The notes beneath the pieces were generated by a model that saw nothing but the letters and a program-made list of their open reading frames with translations, was not told the origin of the DNA and made no database searches. From positions 20,706 to 84,705 of the forward strand of contig NZ_JAJONF010000041.1 of NCBI RefSeq assembly GCF_021462265.1: 64,000 nt of DNA, written 5' to 3'. Positions 43,195 through 51,175 of this stretch are shown here, in pieces. The position numbers and the translations under genes were made by a program. The DNA comes from Streptomyces shenzhenensis. GTDB lineage: Bacteria > Actinomycetota > Actinomycetes > Streptomycetales > Streptomycetaceae. Numbering within the stretch: position 1 is the stretch's first letter; the number at the start of each line of letters is the position of its first letter.

Positions 43195-44343
43195 ATGACG
43201 CAGACCACACAGCACGCTCCCGTTGTGACCGCCGGGCAGGCCGACCCCTTCCCGGTCAGGGGAATGGACGCGGTCGTCTTCGCCGTGGGCAACGCCAAAC
43301 AGGCGGCGCACTATTACTCCACCGCCTTCGGCATGCGGCTGGTCGCGTACTCCGGACCGGAGAACGGCAGCCGCGAAACCGCGAGCTACGTCCTGGAGAA
43401 CGGCTCGGCCCGGTTCGTCCTCACCTCCGTCATCAGGCCGGACACCGAGTGGGGCCACTTCCTCTCCCGCCACGTGGCCGAGCACGGCGACGGGGTCGTC
43501 GACCTCGCCATCGAGGTCCCGGACGCGCGCGCCGCGTACGCGTTCGCCGTCGAGCACGGTGCGCGGCCGGTGGCCGAGCCGTACGAACTCAAGGACGAGC
43601 ACGGCACCGTCGTCCTCGCCGCGATCGCCACGTACGGCGAGACCCGCCACACCCTCGTGGAGCGGACCGGGTACGACGGCCCGTACCTGCCGGGGTTCGT
43701 CGCCGCGTCCCCGATCGTCGAGCCCCCCGCCCGCCGCACCTTCCAGGCCGTCGACCACTGCGTCGGCAACGTCGAACTCGGCCGGATGAACGAATGGGTC
43801 GACTTCTACCACCGGGTCATGGGCTTCACGAACATGAAGGAGTTCGTGGGCGACGACATCGCCACCGAGTACAGCGCGCTGATGTCGAAGGTGGTCGCCG
43901 ACGGCACCCTCAAGGTCAAGTTCCCGATCAACGAGCCCGCCGTCGCCAAGAAGAAGTCCCAGATCGACGAGTACCTGGAGTTCTACGGCGGGGCGGGCGT
44001 CCAGCACATCGCGCTCAACACGAACGACATCGTCGAGACGGTACGGACCATGCGCGCGGCCGGCGTCGAGTTCCTGGACACCCCCGGCAGCTACTACGAC
44101 ACCCTCGGCGAGTGGGTCGGCGACACCCGGGTGCCGCTGGACACCCTGCGCGAGCTGAAAATCCTCGCCGACCGCGACGAGGACGGCTACCTCCTGCAGA
44201 TCTTCACCAAGCCGGTCCAGGACCGCCCGACGGTCTTCTTCGAGATCATCGAACGCCACGGCTCCATGGGCTTCGGCAAGGGCAACTTCAAGGCCCTCTT
44301 CGAGGCGATCGAACGAGAGCAGGACCGCCGCGGCAACCTGTGA
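43195..44343 (+). CDS. hppD: 4-hydroxyphenylpyruvate dioxygenase
   Basis: The 382-aa enzyme turns 4-hydroxyphenylpyruvate into homogentisate in tyrosine breakdown. The two VOC domains are visible; the iron ligands are His in VDHCVGNV (about 187), His in VQHIALNTNDI (about 270) and Glu in FFEIIERHG (about 349). The C-terminal FGKGNFKALFEAIE is the family's lid helix. In streptomycetes the product can feed ochre pigment and the enzyme supports amino-acid catabolism. ATG 43195 has no strong RBS. Regulators flank it: Lrp (divergent) and IclR (2.3 kb away). Confidence 0.97.
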   Translation: MTQTTQHAPVVTAGQADPFPVRGMDAVVFAVGNAKQAAHYYSTAFGMRLVAYSGPENGSRETASYVLENGSARFVLTSVIRPDTEWGHFLSRHVAEHGDGVVDLAIEVPDARAAYAFAVEHGARPVAEPYELKDEHGTVVLAAIATYGETRHTLVERTGYDGPYLPGFVAASPIVEPPARRTFQAVDHCVGNVELGRMNEWVDFYHRVMGFTNMKEFVGDDIATEYSALMSKVVADGTLKVKFPINEPAVAKKKSQIDEYLEFYGGAGVQHIALNTNDIVETVRTMRAAGVEFLDTPGSYYDTLGEWVGDTRVPLDTLRELKILADRDEDGYLLQIFTKPVQDRPTVFFEIIERHGSMGFGKGNFKALFEAIEREQDRRGNL

Positions 44344-44346
44344 GCC

Positions 44347-44390
44347 GACGGGTGGGCGCGGGCGCGGCGGGGCGCCCGCGCCCGCCCGTC
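44347..44390. terminator. Long stem terminator between hppD and the TPR gene
   Basis: 18-bp stem (44347-44364 with 44373-44390, one G-U) and 8-nt loop. The right arm overlaps the stop codon of the convergent TPR gene. Works in both directions. Confidence 0.75.
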
Positions 44391-45885
44391 AGCCCGGCAG
44401 CGGTTCCTCCGGGGGCTGGTCGCCCAGAGCGGTCAGAGCCGCTTTGGCCACCGGGGCCTGGAGGGGGGAGAAGTACGGGTTGAAGCGCAGGGCGTCCTGG
44501 AGGTGGCGGCGGGCCGGGGCCTCCAGGTCCAGGTCGCGTTCGATCATGCCCCGGTGGAAGGCGTACGGCGCGCTGCGCACCCCGCCGCCCTTCGTCGAGT
44601 CCGTCGCGATCGAGGCGTAGCGCAGCGCCTCCTTGTCGTCGCCCGCCCGGTGCAGGGCCCAGCCGAGGGCGTCGGCGACCTCGATGCCGGGCTGGCGCTC
44701 CCACTCGGCCGTCAGCCGCTCCACCGCCTCCTGGGCGTCCCCGTGGTCGGCCTCGTACTGCCCGATCACCAGGTCGTCGTCGACGCCGGCCTCCAGCTCC
44801 CGCCGCACCTGCGTCCGCATCAGCTCGTACTGCGCCTCCGCCTGCCGCCCCATCCCCAGCGACTCGTACAACTCGGCCAGTTCCAGGGCGACCTGCGGGG
44901 CCGGCCGGTGCACGAGCGCCCCCTGGTACGCGGTCAGCGCGTCCTGCGTGCGGCCCAGCGCGGCCAGCGCCCGGCCCTGCCCGGCCCGCGCGGCCGACTG
45001 CTCCGGGTCCAGGCGTACGGCCGCCGTGAAGTGCCGCAGCGCGTCGTCCCGGTCGCCCCGCTCCCAGGCCAGCTGCCCGGCCTGGCACAGGTACGCGGCC
45101 TGCTCGGCGGGCGTCCGGGCGGCCGCCGCCGCGTCGGTCACCTGGGCCACCGCGTCCTCGCGCCAGCCCCGGTCCCGGTACACCGCCGCGGCCCGCGCCC
45201 TCACCGCCGGCTTCACGTCCGCCCCGACCTTCAGCGCCGTCAGCCTGTCCAGCGCGGACCCGGCCGCCTTGTAGTCGCCGAGCCCGTCGTACGCGTCGAT
45301 CAGCACCGGATACGCCGACCACCGCTTGGGCGCCGCCTTCAGCGCCTCCTCACCGAACCGTCTGGCCGCCGGAAAGTCCCGGCGCGCCACGGCCAGGCCC
45401 GCCAGTGCGCTCAGCGCCTCGGCGTTGTTCTTGCCGGCCACCTTGAGGGAGGTCTGCAGGGCGCGCTCGGCGCGGGGATAGTCGCCCGGGTCGGCGGTCC
45501 GGCGGGCCCGCTCCACGTACGCGGCCCCGAGCACCGCCCAGGCCTGCGCGTCCCTCGGGTGTGCCCGAACCAGCGCCTCGCGGGCGCCGATGAGCGCCGT
45601 CAGGTCGGGGAGCGCGGCGGGCAGGCCGCCCAGGACGGCCGTCTGCGCCGACGCGAGCGCCGCCGCCCGCGCCGCCGCCTGGGCCCGCGCACCGGCCGCC
45701 GGGGCCGGTGCGGCCCGGTGGTGCGGCCCGCGCGGCCACAGCATCAGCGTGCCGCCGGCCGCCACCCCGCCCGCCAGCGCGACGACCAGCAGCCGCCGCA
45801 CGGCCCGGCCGCGGCGGCGCGGGGGCGCCGGGTCCGCGAGCAGCGAGGTGGCGGGTGAGGACGGTCGGTCATCCAGCGCGCACAT
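44389..45885 (-). CDS. Membrane-anchored TPR protein
   Basis: The 498-aa product has a Pro/Arg-rich start, one membrane helix (about 30-50, LLVVALAGGVAAGGTLML) and some eight to nine TPR-like helical pairs, such as AWAVLGAAYVERARRTADPGDYPRAERAL, AAYLCQAGQLAWERGDRDDALRHF and LEAPARRHLQDALRFNPYF (in parts). TPRs bind partner proteins; this domain would lie outside the cell if the anchor is a standard N-in helix. ATG 45885 or a GTG 9 nt upstream may start. Partner not evident; it is divergent from the oxidase gene. Confidence 0.88.
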   Translation of the reverse strand: MCALDDRPSSPATSLLADPAPPRRRGRAVRRLLVVALAGGVAAGGTLMLWPRGPHHRAAPAPAAGARAQAAARAAALASAQTAVLGGLPAALPDLTALIGAREALVRAHPRDAQAWAVLGAAYVERARRTADPGDYPRAERALQTSLKVAGKNNAEALSALAGLAVARRDFPAARRFGEEALKAAPKRWSAYPVLIDAYDGLGDYKAAGSALDRLTALKVGADVKPAVRARAAAVYRDRGWREDAVAQVTDAAAAARTPAEQAAYLCQAGQLAWERGDRDDALRHFTAAVRLDPEQSAARAGQGRALAALGRTQDALTAYQGALVHRPAPQVALELAELYESLGMGRQAEAQYELMRTQVRRELEAGVDDDLVIGQYEADHGDAQEAVERLTAEWERQPGIEVADALGWALHRAGDDKEALRYASIATDSTKGGGVRSAPYAFHRGMIERDLDLEAPARRHLQDALRFNPYFSPLQAPVAKAALTALGDQPPEEPLPG

Positions 45886-45983
45886 GACGCACACTGTGCG
45901 TCAATACGACCACCACATCCGTGCGGCCCAAGGAGGGCATGCGTGGGGTTCACACCGATGGCCCCGGGTGCGACGCTGTGATC

Positions 45984-47384
45984 ATGAGCCGTATCGAAGC
46001 GCCTCGGGACGAGGCCACCAGCAACCTCACCGACCGGCTCCTCGCGGGGCTGCCGGCCGACGCGGTCCTCGTCGATCCCGACGTGACCGTCTCCTACGCC
46101 AACGACATGGCGAGCTTCTGCCCGGCCGGCACCCCGGCCGTCGTCGTGCTGCCGCGCACGGTCGAGCAGGTCCAGCACGTCATGCGCGTCGCCACCGAGC
46201 TGCGCGTCCCGGTGGTCCCGCAGGGCGCCCGCACCGGCCTGTCCGGCGCGGCCAACGCCACCGACGGCTGCATCGTGCTGTCCCTGACGAAGATGGACCG
46301 CGTGCTCGAGATCTCGCCGGTGGACCGCATCGCGGTCGTCGAGCCCGGCGTCGTCAACGCCGCCTTCTCCCGCGCGGTCGAGGAGCACGGCCTCTACTAC
46401 CCGCCGGACCCCTCCAGCTGGGAGATGTGCACGATCGGCGGCAACATCGGGACGGCGTCGGGCGGCCTGTGCTGCGTGAAGTACGGGGTCACGGCCGAGT
46501 ACGTGCTCGGTCTGGACGTCGTCCTCGCGGACGGGCGGCTGCTGTCCACCGGCCGCCGTACGGCCAAGGGCGTGGCCGGGTACGACCTCACCCGCCTGTT
46601 CGTCGGTTCCGAGGGCTCGCTCGGCATCGTCGTACGGGCCGTGCTCGCGCTGAAGCCGAAGCCGCCGCGGCAGCTGGTGCTGGCCGCCGAGTTCGGCTCC
46701 GCGGCCGCCGCCTGCGAGGCGGTGTGCCGGATCATGGAGGGCGGTCATGTGCCGTCCCTGCTCGAACTGATGGACCGTACGACCGTGAAGGCGGTCAACG
46801 AACTCACCCGCATGGGCCTGCCGGAGTCCACCGAGGCCCTGCTGCTCGCCGCCTTCGACACCCCGGACCCCAGCGCCGACCTCGCCGCCGTCGGCAAGCT
46901 CTGCGAGGCCGCGGGCGCCACCCAGGTGGTCCCGGCCGACGACGCCGCCGAGTCCGAACTCCTCCTCCAGGCCCGCCGGTCCTCGCTCGTCGCCCTGGAG
47001 GCCGTCAAGGGCACCACGATGATCGACGACGTGTGCGTGCCCCGCTCCCGCCTCGCCGACATGATCGAGGGCGTCGAGCGCATCGCGGCGAAGCACCGGC
47101 TGACCATCGGGGTCGTCGCACACGCGGGCGACGGCAACACCCATCCCACGGTCTGCTTCGACGCCCAGGACCCCGACGAGTGCCGGCGCGCCCGCGAGTC
47201 CTTCGACGAGATCATGGGCCTCGGCCTGGAACTCGGCGGCACCATCACCGGCGAACACGGCGTCGGCGTCCTGAAGAAGGAGTGGCTGGCCCGGGAGATC
47301 GGGCCGGTGGGCGTGGAGATGCAGCGGGCCGTGAAGCACGTCTTCGACCCGCTGGGCATCCTCAACCCCGGCAAGCTGTTCTGA
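45984..47384 (+). CDS. FAD-linked oxidase, GlcD/D-lactate dehydrogenase type
   Basis: The 466-aa enzyme has a PCMH-type FAD domain (VVVLPRTVEQVQHVMRVA, VVPQGARTGLSGAANA, EMCTIGGNIGTASGG, KGVAGYDLTRLFVGSEGSLG) and a FAD-oxidase C-terminal domain (VAHAGDGNTHPTVCFD, GGTITGEHGVGVLKKEWL). This group oxidises 2-hydroxyacids such as glycolate or D-lactate. No Fe-S (GlcF) partner is adjacent. ATG 45984 is chosen; GTG 45978 is close and no clear RBS helps. Confidence 0.9.
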   Translation: MSRIEAPRDEATSNLTDRLLAGLPADAVLVDPDVTVSYANDMASFCPAGTPAVVVLPRTVEQVQHVMRVATELRVPVVPQGARTGLSGAANATDGCIVLSLTKMDRVLEISPVDRIAVVEPGVVNAAFSRAVEEHGLYYPPDPSSWEMCTIGGNIGTASGGLCCVKYGVTAEYVLGLDVVLADGRLLSTGRRTAKGVAGYDLTRLFVGSEGSLGIVVRAVLALKPKPPRQLVLAAEFGSAAAACEAVCRIMEGGHVPSLLELMDRTTVKAVNELTRMGLPESTEALLLAAFDTPDPSADLAAVGKLCEAAGATQVVPADDAAESELLLQARRSSLVALEAVKGTTMIDDVCVPRSRLADMIEGVERIAAKHRLTIGVVAHAGDGNTHPTVCFDAQDPDECRRARESFDEIMGLGLELGGTITGEHGVGVLKKEWLAREIGPVGVEMQRAVKHVFDPLGILNPGKLF

Positions 47385-47417
47385 TCCCGGCCGTTCCGGT
47401 CCCCTACGGCGGGGTCC

Positions 47418-47831
47418 TCACTGGGCGAACAACTGGTCGAGCGCCGCGTCGATCCCCAGCTGTCCGCCCTCACTCCCCGGGGGCACCACCCACAGGGTCC
47501 GCTCCAGCCAGGCGGACACCCGGGTGGCCGGGGCTTCGAGCAGGGCGTCTCCGTCGGGTGAACTCAGCGCCATCAGCACGACGCTGCGGCCCTTCGCCTT
47601 CGCCGGCCACACCCGCACGTCCCCCTGCCCGCTCGGCCGGAACACCCCCTCCACGAGCAGGTCGCGGGCGAAGGCCCAGTGGACCGGGAAGTCGGAGTCC
47701 AGATGGAAGCTGACATGGACGGCGTACGGGTCGTCGGAGCGATAGGTCAGCCGGGCCGGGACCGGGATGCTCCGCTCGGGGGACAGGACGAGCCGCAGTT
47801 CCAGTTCGCGCTCCACGACGGTGTGACGCAT
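47418..47831 (-). CDS. ssgG: SsgA-like sporulation/cell-division protein (SsgG type)
   Basis: The 137-aa protein matches the SsgA-like family: VERELELRLVLSPERSIPVPARLTYRSDDPYAVHVSFHLDS, VHWAFARDLLVEGVFRPSGQGDVRVWP, and SPDGDALLEAP. These proteins guide septum and cell-wall events during sporulation. ATG 47831 has GAGAGG upstream. The symbol ssgG is given because I recall ssgG (SCO2924) in this interval of S. coelicolor, where it affects septum placement; family is certain, member less so. Confidence 0.85.
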   Translation of the reverse strand: MRHTVVERELELRLVLSPERSIPVPARLTYRSDDPYAVHVSFHLDSDFPVHWAFARDLLVEGVFRPSGQGDVRVWPAKAKGRSVVLMALSSPDGDALLEAPATRVSAWLERTLWVVPPGSEGGQLGIDAALDQLFAQ

Positions 47832-48064
47832 GACGTCGGTTCCTCTCTCGGTCAGTCGTGCGGGCGCCTGCGGGTGGGCCCGTACGGGTGGAGAGCGGCG
47901 GGGGCCGGGAGCATTACGCGGGTTCCGGGGAATTTTTCTTCCGATGCGGTGAAGGGGGTGCACACGGCTGCCCGGAAAGGGTCGGGTCCTGCGGGACTGG
48001 CGGTGACGGGCATCCATGTCTGATAGATGTGGAGGCTCCTACATCACCCCCGAGCAGATACGGG

Positions 48065-49549
48065 ATGACGGACATGACCGCCCCAACCCCGGCACCCGGT
48101 GACGAACGGCCCCGCGAGGGCTACTACCCGGACCCGTCCATCCCCGGCTACGTCCGTTACTGGAACGGCGCCGCGTGGGTGCCGGGCACCAGCCGCCCGG
48201 CCCCGTCCGACGGCGAACCCCTCCTCGCCCCGCCCGGCTCCCATCCCGCGGCTCCGGCCGCTCCCGCCGCCTCCGGGGCCCCCGCCGCAGCCTCGGCGGT
48301 CGAGGAGACCGGCCCGCACTTCTTCGACGAGGACCCGCAGCCGGGCGGCGCCTCCGGCTGGGCGTCCGAGGGTGGTGCCTGGGGCGCCGACCCCCGGGCG
48401 GCGGGCGCACAGGCCCAGCCCGACGGCCGGTCGTCCCGCACCGACGGCACGGCGTCGATCCCGCCGGCGGGCCAGGGGGACGTCGACTCGGGCGGCACGT
48501 TCATCTTCCGCAGGCCGACGGTCGGCCCGGCCGCGACCCCGCCTGCGGCCCGGCCGCCCATGGACGACGGCACGCTGACCTTCCGGCCGATCCGGGACGA
48601 GGCCACGCCGAAACCCGGCACCGGTACGGCCGGCCCGGATGCCCGCGGAGCCGGTGCTGGTGCGGCGGCCGGCTTCGGCGCGCAGGGTCCGGTCGGTGCT
48701 TCCGGTGCTTCCGGTGCTTCCGGTGCTTCCGGTGCTTCCGGTGCTCCCGGGACTTCCGGCACCGCGCGTCCCGGCTTCGCCGCCGGAAAGGCGGCCGCCG
48801 CCCGCGCCGCCGCCGCCCAGGCGCCGTCCGCCCCCGTCCCGGCCCCCCAGCCGGCCGCCCCTCAGGCCGCCGCCCCCGCCGTCCCCCCGCAGCAGCCCGC
48901 GGCGCCCCGGTCCCCGATGGCTCCCGCCACCCCCATGGCCGCCGGTGCCGGCGGTGGGCAGTCCTCCTGGGCGCAGCAGGTGCACCGGCTCGCCGGTGAC
49001 CAGCCGGTCGCCCCCTGGAAGCCGCCGGTGGAGGACCTCTTCCAGGCGGCCGCCCGACGGCAGGCGGCGGCCCGGCCCGCCGGGCTCGGCAAGCGGTTCG
49101 CCGCGCGGCTCGTGGACAGCCTGGTCGTCGGCGCGGTGACCGGGGCCGCCGCCGTACCGTTCGGGACCAAGGCGGCCGACCACGTGCAGGACAAGATCGA
49201 CGCGGCCAGGCTCTCCGGCCGTACCGAGACCGTCTGGCTGCTCGACGGCACGACCGGCCTGTACCTCGGGATCGTGCTCGCCGTGCTGCTCCTGGCCGGC
49301 GTCCTCTACGAGGTGCTGCCCACCGCCAGATGGGGCCGCACGCTCGGCAAGAAGCTCTTCGGCCTGGAGGTACGGGACATCGAGGGCCACGAGCCCCCCG
49401 CCTTCGGCGCCGCCCTGCGCCGCTGGCTGGTGTACACCGTGCCCGGCCTGCTCGGCATCGGGATCGTCGGCGTCGCCTGGTGCCTGTTCGACCGCCCCTG
49501 GCACCAGTGCTGGCACGACAAGGCGGCGCACACCTTCGTCGCCGGCTGA
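48065..49549 (+). CDS. RDD-family membrane protein with DUF2510 and long linker
   Basis: The 494-aa product has an N-terminal DUF2510 motif (GYYPDPSIPGYVRYWNGAAWVPG), a 300-residue Ala/Pro/Gly linker and a C-terminal RDD domain (LGKRFAARLVDSLVVGAV at about 342, then RTLGKKLFGLEVRD and HQCWHDKAAHT) with three membrane helices. The linker has six GAS/GAP units from 9-nt repeats (48695-48748). RDD proteins are thought to be small-solute or ion transporters. ATG 48065 is preceded by weak RBS. A second RDD gene follows. Confidence 0.88.
   Translation: MTDMTAPTPAPGDERPREGYYPDPSIPGYVRYWNGAAWVPGTSRPAPSDGEPLLAPPGSHPAAPAAPAASGAPAAASAVEETGPHFFDEDPQPGGASGWASEGGAWGADPRAAGAQAQPDGRSSRTDGTASIPPAGQGDVDSGGTFIFRRPTVGPAATPPAARPPMDDGTLTFRPIRDEATPKPGTGTAGPDARGAGAGAAAGFGAQGPVGASGASGASGASGASGAPGTSGTARPGFAAGKAAAARAAAAQAPSAPVPAPQPAAPQAAAPAVPPQQPAAPRSPMAPATPMAAGAGGGQSSWAQQVHRLAGDQPVAPWKPPVEDLFQAAARRQAAARPAGLGKRFAARLVDSLVVGAVTGAAAVPFGTKAADHVQDKIDAARLSGRTETVWLLDGTTGLYLGIVLAVLLLAGVLYEVLPTARWGRTLGKKLFGLEVRDIEGHEPPAFGAALRRWLVYTVPGLLGIGIVGVAWCLFDRPWHQCWHDKAAHTFVAG
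48695..48748 (+). repeat. Six 9-nt tandem units in the first RDD gene
   Basis: GGTGCTTCC repeated five times then GGTGCTCCC, coding (Gly-Ala-Ser)x5-Gly-Ala-Pro in the linker. Unit purity points to recent slippage; copy number is likely to vary between strains. Confidence 0.9.
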
Positions 49550-49672
49550 CGGGCCGTCGTACACGGGCCGTCGTACTCGGGCCTCCCGCACAGGCCCTCC
49601 TGCACGGGCCGTCGTACCCCGTACGGCCGCTCGCCGGATGCGAAGGAGGCGGCTTCGCGGTGCACTCGGGCC

Positions 49673-50335
49673 ATGAGCACCGAACCGCCCCCGCCCCCGG
49701 GCTCAGGAGAGCCGCCGGACGACGATCCGTTCAGGAAGCAGCCCCCGCCGCCCTCCTACGGCGGCGGCCCCACCGGCGCGGGCGGCGGCGGCCCCTACGA
49801 AGCCGGCGGCGGCCCCTACGGAGGTGGTAGCCCCTATGAAGGCGGTGGTGGAGCCGGCGGCTATCCCGCTGACCCCCTCGCCGGGATGCCGCCGCTCGCC
49901 GACAGCGGCAAGCGCACCCTCGCGCGGATCATCGACATGATCCTGGTGGGCATCGTGGCCGCCCTGCTCACCTGGGCGCTCGGGGTGAGCGAGTACCAGA
50001 TGGACGGCGACCGGATCTCGGCCGGCCGGTCCTTCGTCCAGTCGCTCGTCGTCGCCGTCCTGTTCGTCGCCTACGACACCCTGCTGATCGCCAAGTCGGG
50101 ACAGACCCTCGGCAAGAAGTGGCTCGGCATGCGGGTCGCCAACCTCGCCGACGGCGCCACGCCCTCCGCCCAGACCTCGCTGCTGCGCGCCCTCGTGCTG
50201 TGGGTGCCGTTCGCCTTCTGCTGCGCCTGCATCTGGACGGTGATCTGCGGCGGCTGGAGCTTCTTCGACAAGCCGTACAAACAGGGCCTGCACGACAAGG
50301 CCGCGAAGACGGTCGTGGTCAGTACGAGCGCGTAG
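49673..50335 (+). CDS. RDD-family membrane protein, second copy
   Basis: The 220-aa product has a Pro/Gly/Tyr-rich N-terminus (1-65) and an RDD domain (LADSGKRTLARIIDMILVGIV, TLGKKWLGMRVANL, FFDKPYKQGLHDKAAKTVV) with three helices. It shares domain and order with the upstream gene but lacks DUF2510. The 123-nt gap contains a tandem CGGGCCGTCGTAC repeat. It belongs to the same probable operon. Confidence 0.9.
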   Translation: MSTEPPPPPGSGEPPDDDPFRKQPPPPSYGGGPTGAGGGGPYEAGGGPYGGGSPYEGGGGAGGYPADPLAGMPPLADSGKRTLARIIDMILVGIVAALLTWALGVSEYQMDGDRISAGRSFVQSLVVAVLFVAYDTLLIAKSGQTLGKKWLGMRVANLADGATPSAQTSLLRALVLWVPFAFCCACIWTVICGGWSFFDKPYKQGLHDKAAKTVVVSTSA

Positions 50336-50457
50336 CGAGGGCCGGCGGCGGGGCACGGCAACCGGGGCCGAAACCCGGGCGGGCACCGGGGGCGGCGCAC
50401 AGCGGTCGGCGGGTCCGTCAGTCTCACGGACCCGCCGACTTCGCCGGTGTGCGTACG

Positions 50458-50751
50458 TCAGGGCGCGGTGGGTTCCCGGACGGGCTCGGCCGTGGCGGCG
50501 GCCACGGTCTCCCGGTGCGCGGGGACCCGTACCTCGGATGGTGCGGCGGGGGCGGGCTGGGACTGTGCGACCGTGCGCGGCCGGGGCAGCGGAGCCGTCA
50601 TGGCCACCAGCAGTCCCAGACCGAGCGCCGCGAGCGCGATGACCGCGATCCCGATGCCCGAACTCGTCTGTGACAGCAGCAGCATGGCGAGCGTCGAGCA
50701 GATCACGGTGCACGAACCGTAGACGAGCTGTGCCGGGGTCGGACGAGGCAT
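50458..50751 (-). CDS. Small membrane protein
   Basis: The 97-aa product has two hydrophobic helices (about 9-26 and 30-52) and a charged Pro/Ala-rich C-terminal tail. ATG 50751 is preceded by CGAGGA. Convergent with the second RDD gene. No family recognised. The two-helix plus tail layout is common for small actinobacterial membrane proteins of unknown role. Confidence 0.7.
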   Translation of the reverse strand: MPRPTPAQLVYGSCTVICSTLAMLLLSQTSSGIGIAVIALAALGLGLLVAMTAPLPRPRTVAQSQPAPAAPSEVRVPAHRETVAAATAEPVREPTAP

Positions 50752-51175
50752 GGCAATCGTGTCCTCGGAAGAAATGGGGGTGAGACGGGGAACCGGCCTT
50801 GGTTTCCACCGGCTTCCGAGCGTTCCACCGTTCGACTCTATTCGCGTGCATGCCCGAGCGGAACGACCGGTAAGCGTGACCTAACCCACGGTACCGGTGC
50901 ACAGGGGGCGCACGGTCGCATGGCATACGTCAACCAGCGGCATATGCGCGCCGGTTGGTCGGGGTGCGTCAGGGGTACGGTCGCGACCCACTGTCCGTAA
51001 AGCGAACTTCTCCTCCGCATAGTGCAGTTGAAGTGTCAGAGTCAAGGTCTGTCTTTTCTCGTAAACCAGTAGTCAAATGTCGTCACTTGAATCGACGCGT
51101 TGAACGTGCGCGCACGGACCCCCAACCATGACCCGGTCCTCCTTGCCGTGCGCGCGGCGCGGGGGAGGAACTCAA
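50752..51175. other. 424-bp divergent control region
   Basis: No gene. GC falls notably at 50985-51110 (for example TCAAGGTCTGTCTTTTCTCG and CAGTAGTCAAATGTCGTCAC), as expected for the promoter of the highly expressed secreted protease gene. GGGGGAGGA ends it as RBS. Confidence 0.5.
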
